64,000 nucleotides of DNA from an uncultured Clostridium sp. Its GTDB lineage: Bacteria; Bacillota; Clostridia; TANB77; CAG-508. The stretch lies in assembly GCA_947648905.1 (NCBI GenBank), contig CANSPP010000005.1, positions 1 to 64,000 of the forward strand. The letters are read 5' to 3'. The first letter of the stretch is position 1; the number at the start of each line of letters is the position of its first letter. The notes beneath the pieces were generated by a model. It ran no database searches. It had not been told where the DNA came from and was given only the letters and a program-made list of their open reading frames with translations. Positions 45,650-54,590 of this stretch are shown here, in pieces. The translations under genes were made by a program, and so were the position numbers.

Positions 45650-46775
45650 AACAAATTTGGGAATATACATACATATACCGTTTTGCAAGCAAAAATGCTA
45701 TTACTGTGACTTTATTTCATTTGCAAACAAGCAAGAAAAGCAACAAGAATATATAAACGCAGTAAAAAGCGAAATAGATACATATCAACTTGAAAAATAC
45801 AATGTTACAACAATATATATAGGTGGGGGAACACCATCATACATAGAAAGCAAGTATATAGTAGAATTAATTGAAAAATTAAAAAATAAACTAAAAAACA
45901 ATATAACAAAATTTGAAGAAATAGAAATAACAATAGAAGTAAATCCAGGTACAGTTACAAAGGAAAAGTTGCAGGATTTTAAGTCCTGTGGCATAAATAG
46001 ACTAAGCATTGGTCTGCAAACAACAAATAACAATTTACTAAAGCAAATTGGGAGAATTCATACATATGAAGAATTTCTGGATACATATAATTGTGCAAAG
46101 CAAGTAGGATTTGAAAACATCAATGTAGATTTAATGCTAGGGCTTCCAAATCAAACAATTAAAGATTTAAAAGATAGTTTAGAAAAGGTAATAAAACTAG
46201 GAGCGACACATATTAGTGTATATTCTTTGATTGTAGAAGAAGGAACAGTAATTTCTAAATTATTGGACGAAGAAAAAATACAACTACCAAGTGAAGAAAC
46301 CGAAAGAGAAATGTATTGGTATGTAAAAAATACTTTAGAATTAAATGGATACAAACATTACGAAATATCAAATTTTGCAAAAGAAAGTAAAGAATCAAAA
46401 CATAATGTGAATTGCTGGAAGCAAGAAGAATATATAGGCTTAGGTGTTGCAGCACATTCGTATCTAAACGATACAAGATTTAGTAATGGGAATAACATAG
46501 AAAATTATATAAATAATGTAGATAATAAAGAAGTTGAAGAAGTACAAACTCTGGAAGACAAGCAAAATGAGTTTATGCTGTTGGGACTGAGAATGCTAGA
46601 TGGAGTGGATATTGCAATGTTTAAGCAGAAGTTTGGTCAAAATCCGATTTATTTGTATAGGGATAGCCTAAGTGAGTTGGTAGAAGAAGGTTTGGTTGTA
46701 GTTGATTTAAATCATATTAGGTTGACTAATAAAGGGCTGGATTTGGCAAATTTGGTGTTTGAAGAGTTTGTTTAA
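45642..46775 (+). CDS. hemW: heme chaperone HemW / coproporphyrinogen III oxidase-like radical SAM protein
   Basis: A 377-aa radical SAM protein. YIHIPFCKQKCYYCDFISF has the CxxxCxC-type cluster motif, then TIYIGGGTPSYI, INRLSIGLQTTNNNLLKQIGR and YEISNFAK. It lacks the extra Cys that marks true HemN, which favours the HemW (heme insertion) assignment. The C-terminal EFMLLGLRMLDGVD and LTNKGLDLANLVF are typical. No other heme genes are near. Confidence 0.92.
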   Translation: MDKTNLGIYIHIPFCKQKCYYCDFISFANKQEKQQEYINAVKSEIDTYQLEKYNVTTIYIGGGTPSYIESKYIVELIEKLKNKLKNNITKFEEIEITIEVNPGTVTKEKLQDFKSCGINRLSIGLQTTNNNLLKQIGRIHTYEEFLDTYNCAKQVGFENINVDLMLGLPNQTIKDLKDSLEKVIKLGATHISVYSLIVEEGTVISKLLDEEKIQLPSEETEREMYWYVKNTLELNGYKHYEISNFAKESKESKHNVNCWKQEEYIGLGVAAHSYLNDTRFSNGNNIENYINNVDNKEVEEVQTLEDKQNEFMLLGLRMLDGVDIAMFKQKFGQNPIYLYRDSLSELVEEGLVVVDLNHIRLTNKGLDLANLVFEEFV

Positions 46776-46795
46776 AGTGAAAGGAATTAAAACCT

Positions 46796-47275
46796 ATGAA
46801 TATAGAAATAGAAAAGATGAATAAAAGCCATTTAGAAGAAATAAAAGAAAATTTAGAAACTGAATTTGACAACTTTTGGAACTACAATATTTTAAAAGAA
46901 GAATTAAGCTCAAGCAACTCAAAATATATAGTAGCAATATCAAAAGGTGAAGTAATAGGATTTGCAGGAATAAAATTTGCACTAGACCAAGCAGATATAA
47001 TGAATATAGTAACTAGAAAAGATCATAGAAACAAAGGTGTAGGAACTCTACTTTTAAATGAGCTAATTTCTATTTGCAAAGAATTCAAGGCAAATTCTAT
47101 TTTTTTAGAAGTTAATGAAGACAATAAGCCTGCTATCAAATTATACGAAAAAGTAGGTTTTGAAAGTGTTGGTATTAGAAAGAATTATTATCAAGGAAAA
47201 AATGGGATAGTTATGACTTATAGTGTTGATAAAAATAACACTAAGAAAAACAAAGAAAAGATGAAAAATTTGTAA
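46796..47275 (+). CDS. rimI: GNAT N-acetyltransferase, RimI-like
   Basis: A 159-aa acetyltransferase. Acetyl-CoA motif A appears as IVTRKDHRNKGVGTLLLNELI, and FLEVNEDNKPAIKLYEKVGFESVGIRKNYY is the RimI-type C-terminal block. RimI acetylates the N-terminal Ala of ribosomal protein S18, though other GNATs look alike. A lysine-rich tail of about 14 aa is extra. RBS GAAAGGAA, 20 bp after hemW; end of the operon. Confidence 0.82.
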   Translation: MNIEIEKMNKSHLEEIKENLETEFDNFWNYNILKEELSSSNSKYIVAISKGEVIGFAGIKFALDQADIMNIVTRKDHRNKGVGTLLLNELISICKEFKANSIFLEVNEDNKPAIKLYEKVGFESVGIRKNYYQGKNGIVMTYSVDKNNTKKNKEKMKNL

Positions 47276-47327
47276 ATAAAATATATATAATTTTGAAGTT
47301 TTATCGACACTGTAGGCAAAATTTAAA

Positions 47328-47371
47328 TAAAAAAGCTTTAGACTTAGAAATGGCTCTAGGGCTTATTTTTA
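47328..47371 (+). terminator. weak terminator after rimI
   Basis: Imperfect stem AAGC.TTAGA/TCTAG.GCTT followed by ATTTTT. Confidence 0.5.
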
Positions 47372-47432
47372 TGGGATTTTTTTGCCTTATACTTATAAAA
47401 TATCAGGCCAGAAATTATAAAAAAAAGAATTT

Positions 47433-47475
47433 AGTGAGTTAACTGTTGACGTAATTTCCAAGCAAACGATAAAAT
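47433..47475 (+). promoter_or_regulatory. promoter of the DGR pilin gene, with element shared with the second pilin
   Basis: -35 TTGACG (47446-47451), 18-bp spacer, -10 TAAAAT (47470-47475). The 28 bp from 47433 (GAGTTA..TGTTGACGTAATTT) matches 56477-56504 before the other pilin-like gene at 24 of 28 positions. Confidence 0.75.
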
Positions 47476-47505
47476 AATAAAAACAAAGGAAAAGGAGTAA
47501 GAAAG

Positions 47506-49083
47506 ATGAAACAAAAAAACAAAGGTATAACACTAATCGCACTAGTAATCACAATAATTGTACTTCTAATACTTGCGGGAGTAGCAATTAGTACATTAAC
47601 AGGAGATAATGGAATATTAACAAAAGCAGTAACAGCAAAGAAAAACACAGAAAATGCAAGTGCAAAAGAAAGAATACAAATAGAAGTGTTGGGAAGTTAT
47701 GAAGGAAATGGAACATTAGATGTTGATACATTAAAATCTAATATATCAGCACATATTCCAGAAGCAGTAGTAGAGGGAGATACATTCCCAATAACAGTAA
47801 CATTAGATGGACAAACATTCACAGTAGATGCAGAAGGAAATGTAGAGTCTGCAGGGCCAACAGCAACAGTTACAGATGTAAAAGTAGTATCAAATGCTAA
47901 TGGAACAGGAAATGATAGTGATATTGCAGCAGATAGCCAAACAGAAGGAACAGAATTGTATATTAGTTTTAAAGCAAGTATACAGGACGGAACAATAAAA
48001 ACAGTAACATGTGATAATGGAACAGTAACAAAAGTAGGAGATTTGTGGGTAACAAAAATAACGAATAATGGAACATACAAGTTTACAATAGTAGGAACAG
48101 TAGATGGAGAGGATTGGACTACAATATACTCGAAGAAAGTTGATAAATACGCAAAAAGAGCAGGAATAAAAGTAGGCGATTATATAAATTATGAACCAGA
48201 TTCTACATCACAAACAACGTATTCAAAAGATAATTTAGTACAAGATATAACAGGTTCAACAAGTAATACAGCAGATATTACTAGAGATAATTTAAAATGG
48301 CAAGTACTAAGAATACATGATGACGGAAGTATGGATTTAATAGGAAGTCCAACAAGCCAAAACATATATTTTAGTGATGCGACAGGATATAATAACGGAG
48401 TATATGTAATGCACGATATATGTGAAAAATTGTATAGTAGGAATGGAATAAAAGCAAGAAGTGTAACATTAGAAGATATGGAAAGCTGGCTAACAGATGC
48501 AGGAAAAACAGCAAAAAGTAATTATATAAGTAATCAAGTTTCAGGGTTATCAGCAAGTAGTTATATAGAAAAAGTGAACACAGAAAATAATACAGTAACA
48601 TATAAAAAATCATATTCATATTACCCAAATTTATATGCAAGTGAAAATGGTTCAGGAATAAATACAGAAACAGTAAAAACAGATGGAATAAAAGATACAA
48701 ATAAGGCAGAATTAGATAAAACAACAAGATCAACAACAGAAAAATCATATAAACAAGCAGATAATTTAACAACAACGCAAACATATTATTATATACCAAT
48801 AAATAGTACAAACTATGGAGATGGCTCAAAAGCCCTATATAATTCAACTTATTTTTGGGTGGCTTCGCGCTCTGTTTTCTGCGGTTCGAACAATGCGTTC
48901 TTCGGGTTGCGCTTTGCTAACACGAGCATGGACGGTTATGGGATGTTCGGTTCGAGCAACACCAGCTTTAACATCTACGATCGTCTTCGTCCCGTAGTTT
49001 CTCTAGGGTCTGAGGTCCAAGTAACTGCAAGCTCAACAGCCTCAAGCAGTACAGGAACTCCACATACAATAACACAATATTAA
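47506..49083 (+). CDS. pilin-like surface protein, DGR target
   Basis: A 525-aa protein. The N-terminus KGITLIALVITIIVLLILAG is a type IV prepilin-type leader/helix (cleavage expected before I9), followed by a GDNGI block. The middle holds Ser/Thr/Gly-rich beta domains. The C-terminal part (about 430-500) is a C-type-lectin/formylglycine-enzyme-like fold ending in RLRPVVSLG, with the variable region at residues 450-499. Its 16 variable codons are mostly Asn in the template. The protein is probably displayed on a pilus or the cell surface, and the DGR diversifies its binding face. Codons inside the variable region (TCG, CGC, CGT) are unlike the rest of the gene. Confidence 0.9.
   Translation: MKQKNKGITLIALVITIIVLLILAGVAISTLTGDNGILTKAVTAKKNTENASAKERIQIEVLGSYEGNGTLDVDTLKSNISAHIPEAVVEGDTFPITVTLDGQTFTVDAEGNVESAGPTATVTDVKVVSNANGTGNDSDIAADSQTEGTELYISFKASIQDGTIKTVTCDNGTVTKVGDLWVTKITNNGTYKFTIVGTVDGEDWTTIYSKKVDKYAKRAGIKVGDYINYEPDSTSQTTYSKDNLVQDITGSTSNTADITRDNLKWQVLRIHDDGSMDLIGSPTSQNIYFSDATGYNNGVYVMHDICEKLYSRNGIKARSVTLEDMESWLTDAGKTAKSNYISNQVSGLSASSYIEKVNTENNTVTYKKSYSYYPNLYASENGSGINTETVKTDGIKDTNKAELDKTTRSTTEKSYKQADNLTTTQTYYYIPINSTNYGDGSKALYNSTYFWVASRSVFCGSNNAFFGLRFANTSMDGYGMFGSSNTSFNIYDRLRPVVSLGSEVQVTASSTASSSTGTPHTITQY
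48854..49002 (+). repeat. DGR variable repeat (VR)
   Basis: 149 bp aligned without gaps to the template at 49965-50113. There are 24 differences, 23 of them at template adenines (A to T, G or C) and one T to G. The invariant 3' end TCGTCTTCGTCCCGTAG (48981-48997) is the likely initiation-of-mutagenic-homing site. Confidence 0.95.
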
Positions 49084-49093
49084 AATTATAGCA

Positions 49094-49128
49094 TTCCGCC
49101 ATAAGAGGCCTTTGGTCTCTTGGCGGAA
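49094..49128 (+). promoter_or_regulatory. GC-rich hairpin after the DGR target
   Basis: TTCCGCCA (94-101) pairs with TGGCGGAA (121-128), extended inward by AGAGGCC/GGTCTCT. It lies 91 bp after the VR. Known DGRs have a hairpin or cruciform just after the homing site. It may also end the pilin transcript. Confidence 0.7.
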
Positions 49129-49147
49129 AGTCTTTTAGGAGATAACA

Positions 49148-49594
49148 ATGAGCTGTATAACAATGATAAAAGAAATAAAAAGTATTCATCCAGAAGATAT
49201 TGCGTTGATAAGATTAGGTAGCTTTTATAAGGCTTATGGAAAAGACGCATATATAGTTTCAAAAATTTTTGAATATAAAACAAAAGAAGAAGAAGGAATA
49301 ATAAGTTGTGGTTTTCCAACGAAGGCAATAAATAAAGTAAAAGCAACACTTGAAAAAAAGAAAATAAATTATATGCTAATTGAAAGCAGAGATAATTATA
49401 GAGTTGATGAAAAGGAAAATTTTAAAAACTTGAATAATTATAACAAAGAATTTCAAGAAGCAAAAATATATGTAAATAACAAAATTAGAATTGACAAAAT
49501 ATATGAATATTTGAACAAAAACGCTAAAAAAGAAAATATAAAAAATATATTAAAGGAATTTGAGATAATAATAAATGCAAAAGGAAAAATTTAA
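49148..49594 (+). CDS. MutS domain I-like DGR accessory protein
   Basis: A 148-aa protein. HPEDIALIRLGSFYKAYGKDAYIVSKIF resembles the mismatch-recognition domain of MutS (normally ...RxGxFYExxGxDA), and GIISCGFPTKAINKVKATLEKKKINYMLIES continues that fold. No MutS ATPase is present. MutS-like small proteins are, to my memory, one of the known DGR accessory types. Lying between target and Avd-like gene, it may help the mutagenic homing step. RBS TTAGGAG; overlaps the next gene by 20 bp. Confidence 0.72.
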   Translation: MSCITMIKEIKSIHPEDIALIRLGSFYKAYGKDAYIVSKIFEYKTKEEEGIISCGFPTKAINKVKATLEKKKINYMLIESRDNYRVDEKENFKNLNNYNKEFQEAKIYVNNKIRIDKIYEYLNKNAKKENIKNILKEFEIIINAKGKI

Positions 49595-49922
49595 AGTGAT
49601 AAATTTTATTAGGGAATTGTTAGTTAATATTGATAAAAATTTAGAAAACTTTCCTAAAAAAGATATAGAAATAAAAAATAGAATAAGAAATACAAGCTAT
49701 GATTTGTTGGAATTAGTATATGAAGCTAATGCAATAGAGAATATTCAAGAAAAATCAGAATTATTGAATAAAAGCATAGCTAAAGTAAAGGTTATAGACT
49801 TTTTAATCAATTTAAGTTATGATAAACAAATTATAAATAATAAAAGATATTTAAAATTTGGAGAGTCAATGGACGAAATAATCAAATACTTAACTGGTTG
49901 GAAGAAATCTATAAATAATTAG
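49575..49922 (+). CDS. avd: Avd-like DGR accessory protein (four-helix bundle)
   Basis: A 115-aa all-helical, Lys-rich protein (FIRELLVNIDKNLENFPKKD, NTSYDLLELVYEANAI, LNKSIAKVKVIDFLINLSYD, YLKFGESMDEIIKYLTGWKKS). The size, helix pattern and position between target and template match Avd of other DGRs, a basic bundle that binds the reverse transcriptase and template RNA. Sequence identity to Bordetella Avd cannot be judged here. It ends 42 bp before the template repeat. Confidence 0.8.
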   Translation: MQKEKFKVINFIRELLVNIDKNLENFPKKDIEIKNRIRNTSYDLLELVYEANAIENIQEKSELLNKSIAKVKVIDFLINLSYDKQIINNKRYLKFGESMDEIIKYLTGWKKSINN

Positions 49923-49964
49923 GGCACAGTTGTCGGTATGTGGACTTTCTTTTTCGTATGTTCC

Positions 49965-50113
49965 TTTGGGTGGCTTCGCGCTATGTTAACTGCAATTCGA
50001 ACAATGCGAACTTCGGGTTGCGCAATGCTAACACGAACATGAACGGTAATAATATGTTCAATTCGAACAACAACAGCAATAACAACTACAATCGTCTTCG
50101 TCCCGTAGATTCT
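49965..50113 (+). repeat. DGR template repeat (TR)
   Basis: 149 bp, 84 % identical to the VR, with all but one difference at adenines. Read in the frame of the target it encodes mostly Asn (AAC/AAT) at the 16 variable codons, the arrangement that gives the widest amino-acid range under A-to-N mutagenesis. It lies between the Avd-like gene and the reverse transcriptase, in the + orientation. Confidence 0.95.
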
Positions 50114-50270
50114 ATACACTGTGGTTATACAATTACAAATTGTGTAAGAGATAATATAGAAACAAACTGGTGTCCTGTAGTCGAAGTAATTTGATTATAA
50201 AATAAAAGTAGATAAATTTTTTTGTTAGTAGGCATTAGCTCGAAAAGGAGAAAATTTTAGCACTATTTTT

Positions 50271-50299
50271 AGAGTAGTACGTTTAGTACTACTCTTTTA
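50271..50299. terminator. bidirectional terminator between TR and reverse transcriptase
   Basis: AGAGTAGTAC/GTACTACTCT stem with TTTT on the + side and an A/T-rich flank on the other. It would end both the TR RNA and the convergent RT transcript. Confidence 0.85.
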
Positions 50300-50308
50300 A
50301 AATGAATT

Positions 50309-51262
50309 TTACAATTTTAATTTGTTTTCACAAAGGTTTTTATAGCATAGCCTTGAAGAGACAAGACTATGCATAGGTATAAGACCATTATGGTATAAAT
50401 ATTCTCTTTTTTTCAGTCTTCTTCGAACTGTGCGATATTTAGCATAATTACCATACTTATTTCTACCAATAAAAATAAAATTATCGGTATCTTTATATAG
50501 TCTTGTTTTTTTATTTAATTTCAAATTTTCTTTATCTAAAAAATTAGTTAATTCGTGTAAACAATATTTAAGATAATCTTTAGAATGATGAAAAAGAAGG
50601 AAATCATCTTGATAACGAATTACACCTTTAATTTTTAATTTTTCTTTTATAAAATGGTCCATATCATTTAAATAAAAAATAGCAAGAACTTGACTTGTCA
50701 TATTTCCAATGCTTAATCCTTCGGAATCACTATCAATAATATTATAAACTATCTGTAAAGCTTTTTTATCTTTTATTCTTTTCTTTAGTTTTTCTTTTAA
50801 AATATCATGATCTATACTTGCAAAAAATTTGCTAATATCACATTTTAAAATGTAATAATGTTTATATTTACAAGAAAAATAATGTCTATACTTTTGATAT
50901 AATTCTAATCCTTTTCGCATTCCCATGTCTTTTCTACTTGCAACGTTGAAATCAGTAAGACACGGAAGAATTGCTGGGTATAAAATATATCTAGCGACAA
51001 GATGATTTATAACTTTGTCAACCATGCCTTGACTTACAATTCTTCTTTCTTTTGGTTCTTTAATTGTAAATATATTATAAGGGCCAACTTTATAGTTTTG
51101 ATTTTTTAAAATATTATATATTCTATAAGTATAAATACATTTATATTCTTTGAAAAATTCTACCTTTTTTTTATTTTTTGTATTTCGACAAACTTCATTA
51201 AATGCAGAAATAATATTATCAAAGTCATAAATATTTTCGTATAAATATCCTTTTCTTTTCAT
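50309..51262 (-). CDS. DGR reverse transcriptase
   Basis: A 317-aa reverse transcriptase. YYILKCDISKFFASIDHDIL is RT motif A, GLSIGNMTSQVLAIFYLNDMDHFI carries the IGxxxSQ block typical of DGR enzymes (other retron/group II RTs usually have QGxxxSP), and RYQDDFLLF is the catalytic YxDD box. A basic C-terminus follows. It should copy the TR RNA into cDNA with errors at adenines. Unlike most DGRs I know, the gene faces the target, accessory genes and TR. RBS weak (AAGTAGGT). Confidence 0.92.
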   Translation of the reverse strand: MKRKGYLYENIYDFDNIISAFNEVCRNTKNKKKVEFFKEYKCIYTYRIYNILKNQNYKVGPYNIFTIKEPKERRIVSQGMVDKVINHLVARYILYPAILPCLTDFNVASRKDMGMRKGLELYQKYRHYFSCKYKHYYILKCDISKFFASIDHDILKEKLKKRIKDKKALQIVYNIIDSDSEGLSIGNMTSQVLAIFYLNDMDHFIKEKLKIKGVIRYQDDFLLFHHSKDYLKYCLHELTNFLDKENLKLNKKTRLYKDTDNFIFIGRNKYGNYAKYRTVRRRLKKREYLYHNGLIPMHSLVSSRLCYKNLCENKLKL

Positions 51263-51657
51263 AAAATACCTACTTATATATTTTTTTAATTAAATAATAT
51301 AGTACCTATTTAGAAAAAAATAGAACAGTTTATAAAAAATAATTTTTAGTTTATAAAAGTTGCTTGATACATTATAGTGTCGAATTCTGTCACATATTGC
51401 GATGAGTTTTTGGATAAATTTCTGTAATATCATTGAAAAAGTCTGAAAAATTTGTTACTATATGGAAGGTATTTTATCAAAAATTTGAGTTCAAAAATTT
51501 TTAAATCGAGAAAAGAAATTCAAAGAAGAAATAAAAATAAGAAAAAAGGTGATAAAAAGAGAAAAATAAAGAGAAATAAAAATTAAACACATATTTACTA
51601 AAAGAGAAATGTTGACAGAAAGGTAAAGATATATTAAAATGAAAGTGAGGATAGATA
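51263..51657. other. 395-bp intergenic region
   Basis: No convincing ORF. It holds a promoter for the next gene (-35 TTGACA 51612-51617, 17 bp, -10 TAAAAT 51635-51640) and presumably the RT promoter on the other strand. I see no structured RNA or repeat that I can name. Confidence 0.6.
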
Positions 51658-52677
51658 ATGTATTTATTTACATACCAAGATTATTTAAAATACTCAAAAG
51701 AAAGAGTATGGAGACTAGAAGAATCAGAAAAATATATTTATGATGAAGAACAAGAAAAAATTCATCAATACAAAGATAAAATTTTTAAAGAAATATTAAG
51801 CAACAAAAGGGAATTCATAAGATTTATACAGAAATACTTAAAAGGGAACGAATTTGAAAGCTTAACAGAAAATGATATAGAGAAATATAACAAAGAATTT
51901 ATAACATCAAAATTTGAGAAAAGAGAGTCAGATAATATATATAAAATCCCAAAATTTAATATGTATATAATAATAGAACACCAAAGCCAAATTGATTATA
52001 AAATGCCAGAGAGAATAACAGAATATAGTGTTGAATTAATGAGAGACATAGACAGGAACAATAAAGATCTAATAGGAAGCTCTGCAGTTATAGTACCAAT
52101 AGTGCTGTATACAGGAAATAGGAAGTGGAAGATATTTGAAGAACATGAAGAAATGTATAAATTTGAATTTAAAGTATTTGAATATGCAAAGTATAATCTA
52201 GTAGACATAAATGACTATACGATAAAAGAATTAATAAAAGAAGATACAGGAATGTCAAAAGCATTATTATTTGAAAAGACAAATTCAAAAGAAGAATTAA
52301 AAGAAACAATGAATGAAATATTTAAAAAAGAGTTAACAAAAGAAGAAAAAGAATATATAGCATTAATATTTAAATATTCCAATAAAATTAGAAAGATAAT
52401 GCCAAAAGAAAGAAAAGAATATATTGAAAAATTAAAAGGAGGAGTAAACGAAGATATGAAATTTGAAAAATATTTTATTGAATGGTTAGAAGAAAAAGAA
52501 ATGGAAGGAATAGCAAAAGGAGAGAAAATTGGAGAGAAACGTGGTGAAAAATTAGGAATAGCAAAAGCAATAAAACAAATGGTAAAAGAAATGATTAAAA
52601 ATAATATAGATGATGAACAAATAATGAAGATAGCCAAAATAGACAAAAAAGAACTAGAGAAATTGAAAATAGCATAA
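51658..52677 (+). CDS. Rpn/PD-(D/E)XK nuclease family protein
   Basis: A 339-aa protein. DKIFKEILSNKREFIRFIQKYL at the N-terminus, YIIIEHQSQIDYKMPERITEYSVELM (the nuclease core E-x-Q) and VPIVLYTGNRKWK match the recombination-promoting nuclease / transposase_31 group. The C-terminus is a charged helical stretch with GIAKGEKIGEKRGEKLGIAKAIK, a repeat common at the end of such proteins. Often called transposases, they are mostly single-copy or multigene nucleases of unclear role. Own promoter. No inverted repeats found around it. Confidence 0.82.
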   Translation: MYLFTYQDYLKYSKERVWRLEESEKYIYDEEQEKIHQYKDKIFKEILSNKREFIRFIQKYLKGNEFESLTENDIEKYNKEFITSKFEKRESDNIYKIPKFNMYIIIEHQSQIDYKMPERITEYSVELMRDIDRNNKDLIGSSAVIVPIVLYTGNRKWKIFEEHEEMYKFEFKVFEYAKYNLVDINDYTIKELIKEDTGMSKALLFEKTNSKEELKETMNEIFKKELTKEEKEYIALIFKYSNKIRKIMPKERKEYIEKLKGGVNEDMKFEKYFIEWLEEKEMEGIAKGEKIGEKRGEKLGIAKAIKQMVKEMIKNNIDDEQIMKIAKIDKKELEKLKIA

Positions 52678-52743
52678 ATATCTAGTAATAAAATATAATA
52701 GAAATACTGAAATTAGAAAAAGAAAAAATGTTCGTAAAAAGTA

Positions 52744-52772
52744 TTGACAAAATAAAAGAACAGCTATACAAT
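52744..52772 (+). promoter_or_regulatory. promoter of recN
   Basis: -35 TTGACA (52744-52749), 17-bp spacer, -10 TACAAT (52767-52772). It lies inside an in-frame upstream extension, so supports the later start. Confidence 0.85.
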
Positions 52773-52814
52773 AAAGACGAACAAAAATTCAATAAAAATT
52801 TCAGGAGGTACAAA

Positions 52815-54443
52815 ATGATAACAACATTACACATAAAAAACATAGGAATAATAGAAGATTTAAGCATAGACCTAAACAAAGGGTTAAACATATTAACAGG
52901 AGAAACAGGAGCAGGAAAAACATTAATAATAGACTCATTGCAAATAATATCAGGGGGAAGATTTTCAAAAGAAATGATAAGAAAAGGAGAAACAAACTCA
53001 TTCGTAGAGCTATGTATGTACGAACCTGAAAGTGAAAAATCAGAAGAAGGAAATATAATAATATCAAGAGAAATAAATGCAAATGGAAAAAATATGTGTA
53101 AAATAAATGGAAGAATGGTAACAGTAAACGAACTAAAAGAATTTATGAGTAACTTTATAGAAATACACGGACAAAACGACAATCAAAACTTATTAGACAA
53201 CAGAAAGCACATAACATATTTAGACAACTTTAGTGGAGAGAAATTGCAAAAAAATAAAGAAGAATATGAAAAATTATATGAAGAAAGAAACCAAATAAAA
53301 CAAGAACTAAAAGACAATTTCGGAGATGAAAAAGAAAAACAAAGAAAGCTAGATTTATTGCAATATCAGGTAAATGAAATAGAAGAAGCAAAACTAAAAC
53401 TAGAAGAAGAAACAGAATTAGAAGAAAAAAGAAAAATAATGTCAAATGCAGAAAAAATATCAGACAACTTAAACGAAGCAGATAATCTAATATCAGAAAA
53501 TAGCATAGACACAATAAGTATGGCAATAAGAGCTTTAGAAAAAATAGAAAACATAGACGAAAAATATGAAAAAGTATCAGGAAGCTTAAAAACAATATAT
53601 TATGAATTGCAAGAACTATCTAGAGATATAAGTAGTTACACAAAAGACATATACTTTGATGAAGAAGAAAGAAACTATATAGAAGAAAGATTAAATCTAA
53701 TATACTCACTAAAAAGAAAATATGGAAACAGCATAGAAGAAATACTAAAATATAGTGAGGAGACAAAAAAAGAAATAGCACATATAGAAAATCTAGAAGA
53801 ATATAACAATAAACTAAGAAAAAGACAAAAAGAAATAGAGAATCAAATGGACGAGTTAGCAAAACAAATGAATCAAATAAGACAAGAAAATGCACGAAGC
53901 TTAAGTAAACAAATAAATCAGGAATTAATAGACTTAGAAATGAAAAATGCTAAAATAAATATTCACATAGACTATAAAGAAGAATACTACAAAACAGGAA
54001 AAGACGTTGTTACATTCTATATTGCAACAAATGTAGGAGAAAATGAAAAAGAATTATCAAAAATAGCATCAGGTGGAGAAATGTCAAGAATAATGCTAGC
54101 AATAAAAAAAGTATTAGCAGAAACAGACAAAATGCCAGTATTAGTATTTGACGAAATAGATACAGGAATTAGTGGAAAAGCAGCAAACTCTGTTGCAAAA
54201 AAACTAAAAGCAATAGCAGAAGAACATCAAGTAATGTGTATATCACATTTACCAAACATAGCAGCAGTAGCAGACCACAACTATTTTATTAGCAAAAACG
54301 TAAAACAAGAAAGAACAAGTACACAAATTAGATTACTAAAAGAAAACGAGGTAATAGAAGAAATTGCAAGAATATCTTCAGGAGAAGTAAATGAAGTTAC
54401 TTTGAAATACGCAACAGAATTAAGAAATAAAAAGGCATCATAA
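52815..54443 (+). CDS. recN: DNA repair protein RecN
   Basis: A 542-aa SMC-like ATPase for double-strand-break repair. Walker A GETGAGKTLIID (near residue 30), EIHGQNDNQNLLD, a long coiled coil (about 150-400), then the signature LSKIASGGEMSRIMLAIK and Walker B PVLVFDEIDTGISG, ending with CISHLPNIAAVADHNY. The ATG at 52815 follows AGGAGGT and starts the conserved domain. A clear SOS box was not found. Confidence 0.95.
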   Translation: MITTLHIKNIGIIEDLSIDLNKGLNILTGETGAGKTLIIDSLQIISGGRFSKEMIRKGETNSFVELCMYEPESEKSEEGNIIISREINANGKNMCKINGRMVTVNELKEFMSNFIEIHGQNDNQNLLDNRKHITYLDNFSGEKLQKNKEEYEKLYEERNQIKQELKDNFGDEKEKQRKLDLLQYQVNEIEEAKLKLEEETELEEKRKIMSNAEKISDNLNEADNLISENSIDTISMAIRALEKIENIDEKYEKVSGSLKTIYYELQELSRDISSYTKDIYFDEEERNYIEERLNLIYSLKRKYGNSIEEILKYSEETKKEIAHIENLEEYNNKLRKRQKEIENQMDELAKQMNQIRQENARSLSKQINQELIDLEMKNAKINIHIDYKEEYYKTGKDVVTFYIATNVGENEKELSKIASGGEMSRIMLAIKKVLAETDKMPVLVFDEIDTGISGKAANSVAKKLKAIAEEHQVMCISHLPNIAAVADHNYFISKNVKQERTSTQIRLLKENEVIEEIARISSGEVNEVTLKYATELRNKKAS

Positions 54444-54450
54444 AAACATT

Positions 54451-54483
54451 TGGGACAATTGGGGACGTTTCTTTTTTGTCCCA
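54451..54483 (+). repeat. intergenic palindrome, family A
   Basis: TGGGAC/GTCCCA around GGGGACGTTTC. Confidence 0.8.
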
Positions 54484-54590
54484 TTTGAAGATATATATTT
54501 GATATAAGAATATTGACTCTTTATTATCTGTATAAAATTTCCAAATATTGTATATAATAAAAAAGGAAAAACAATAAGGAGGAAATATAA

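Noticed and set aside
49940..50194. ORF of 84 codons running through the DGR template repeat
   Set aside because: It is the TR read in the target's frame. It has no ribosome binding site and its Asn-rich content reflects template adenines, so I do not call it a gene.
51658..52677. Insertion sequence around the Rpn-family gene
   Set aside because: No terminal inverted repeats or target duplications could be seen, and the 'transposase' name for this family is not evidence of mobility.
52728..52815. SOS/LexA box upstream of recN
   Set aside because: Half-matches to GAAC/GTTC are present, but no palindrome close to CGAAC-N4-GTTCG was found.
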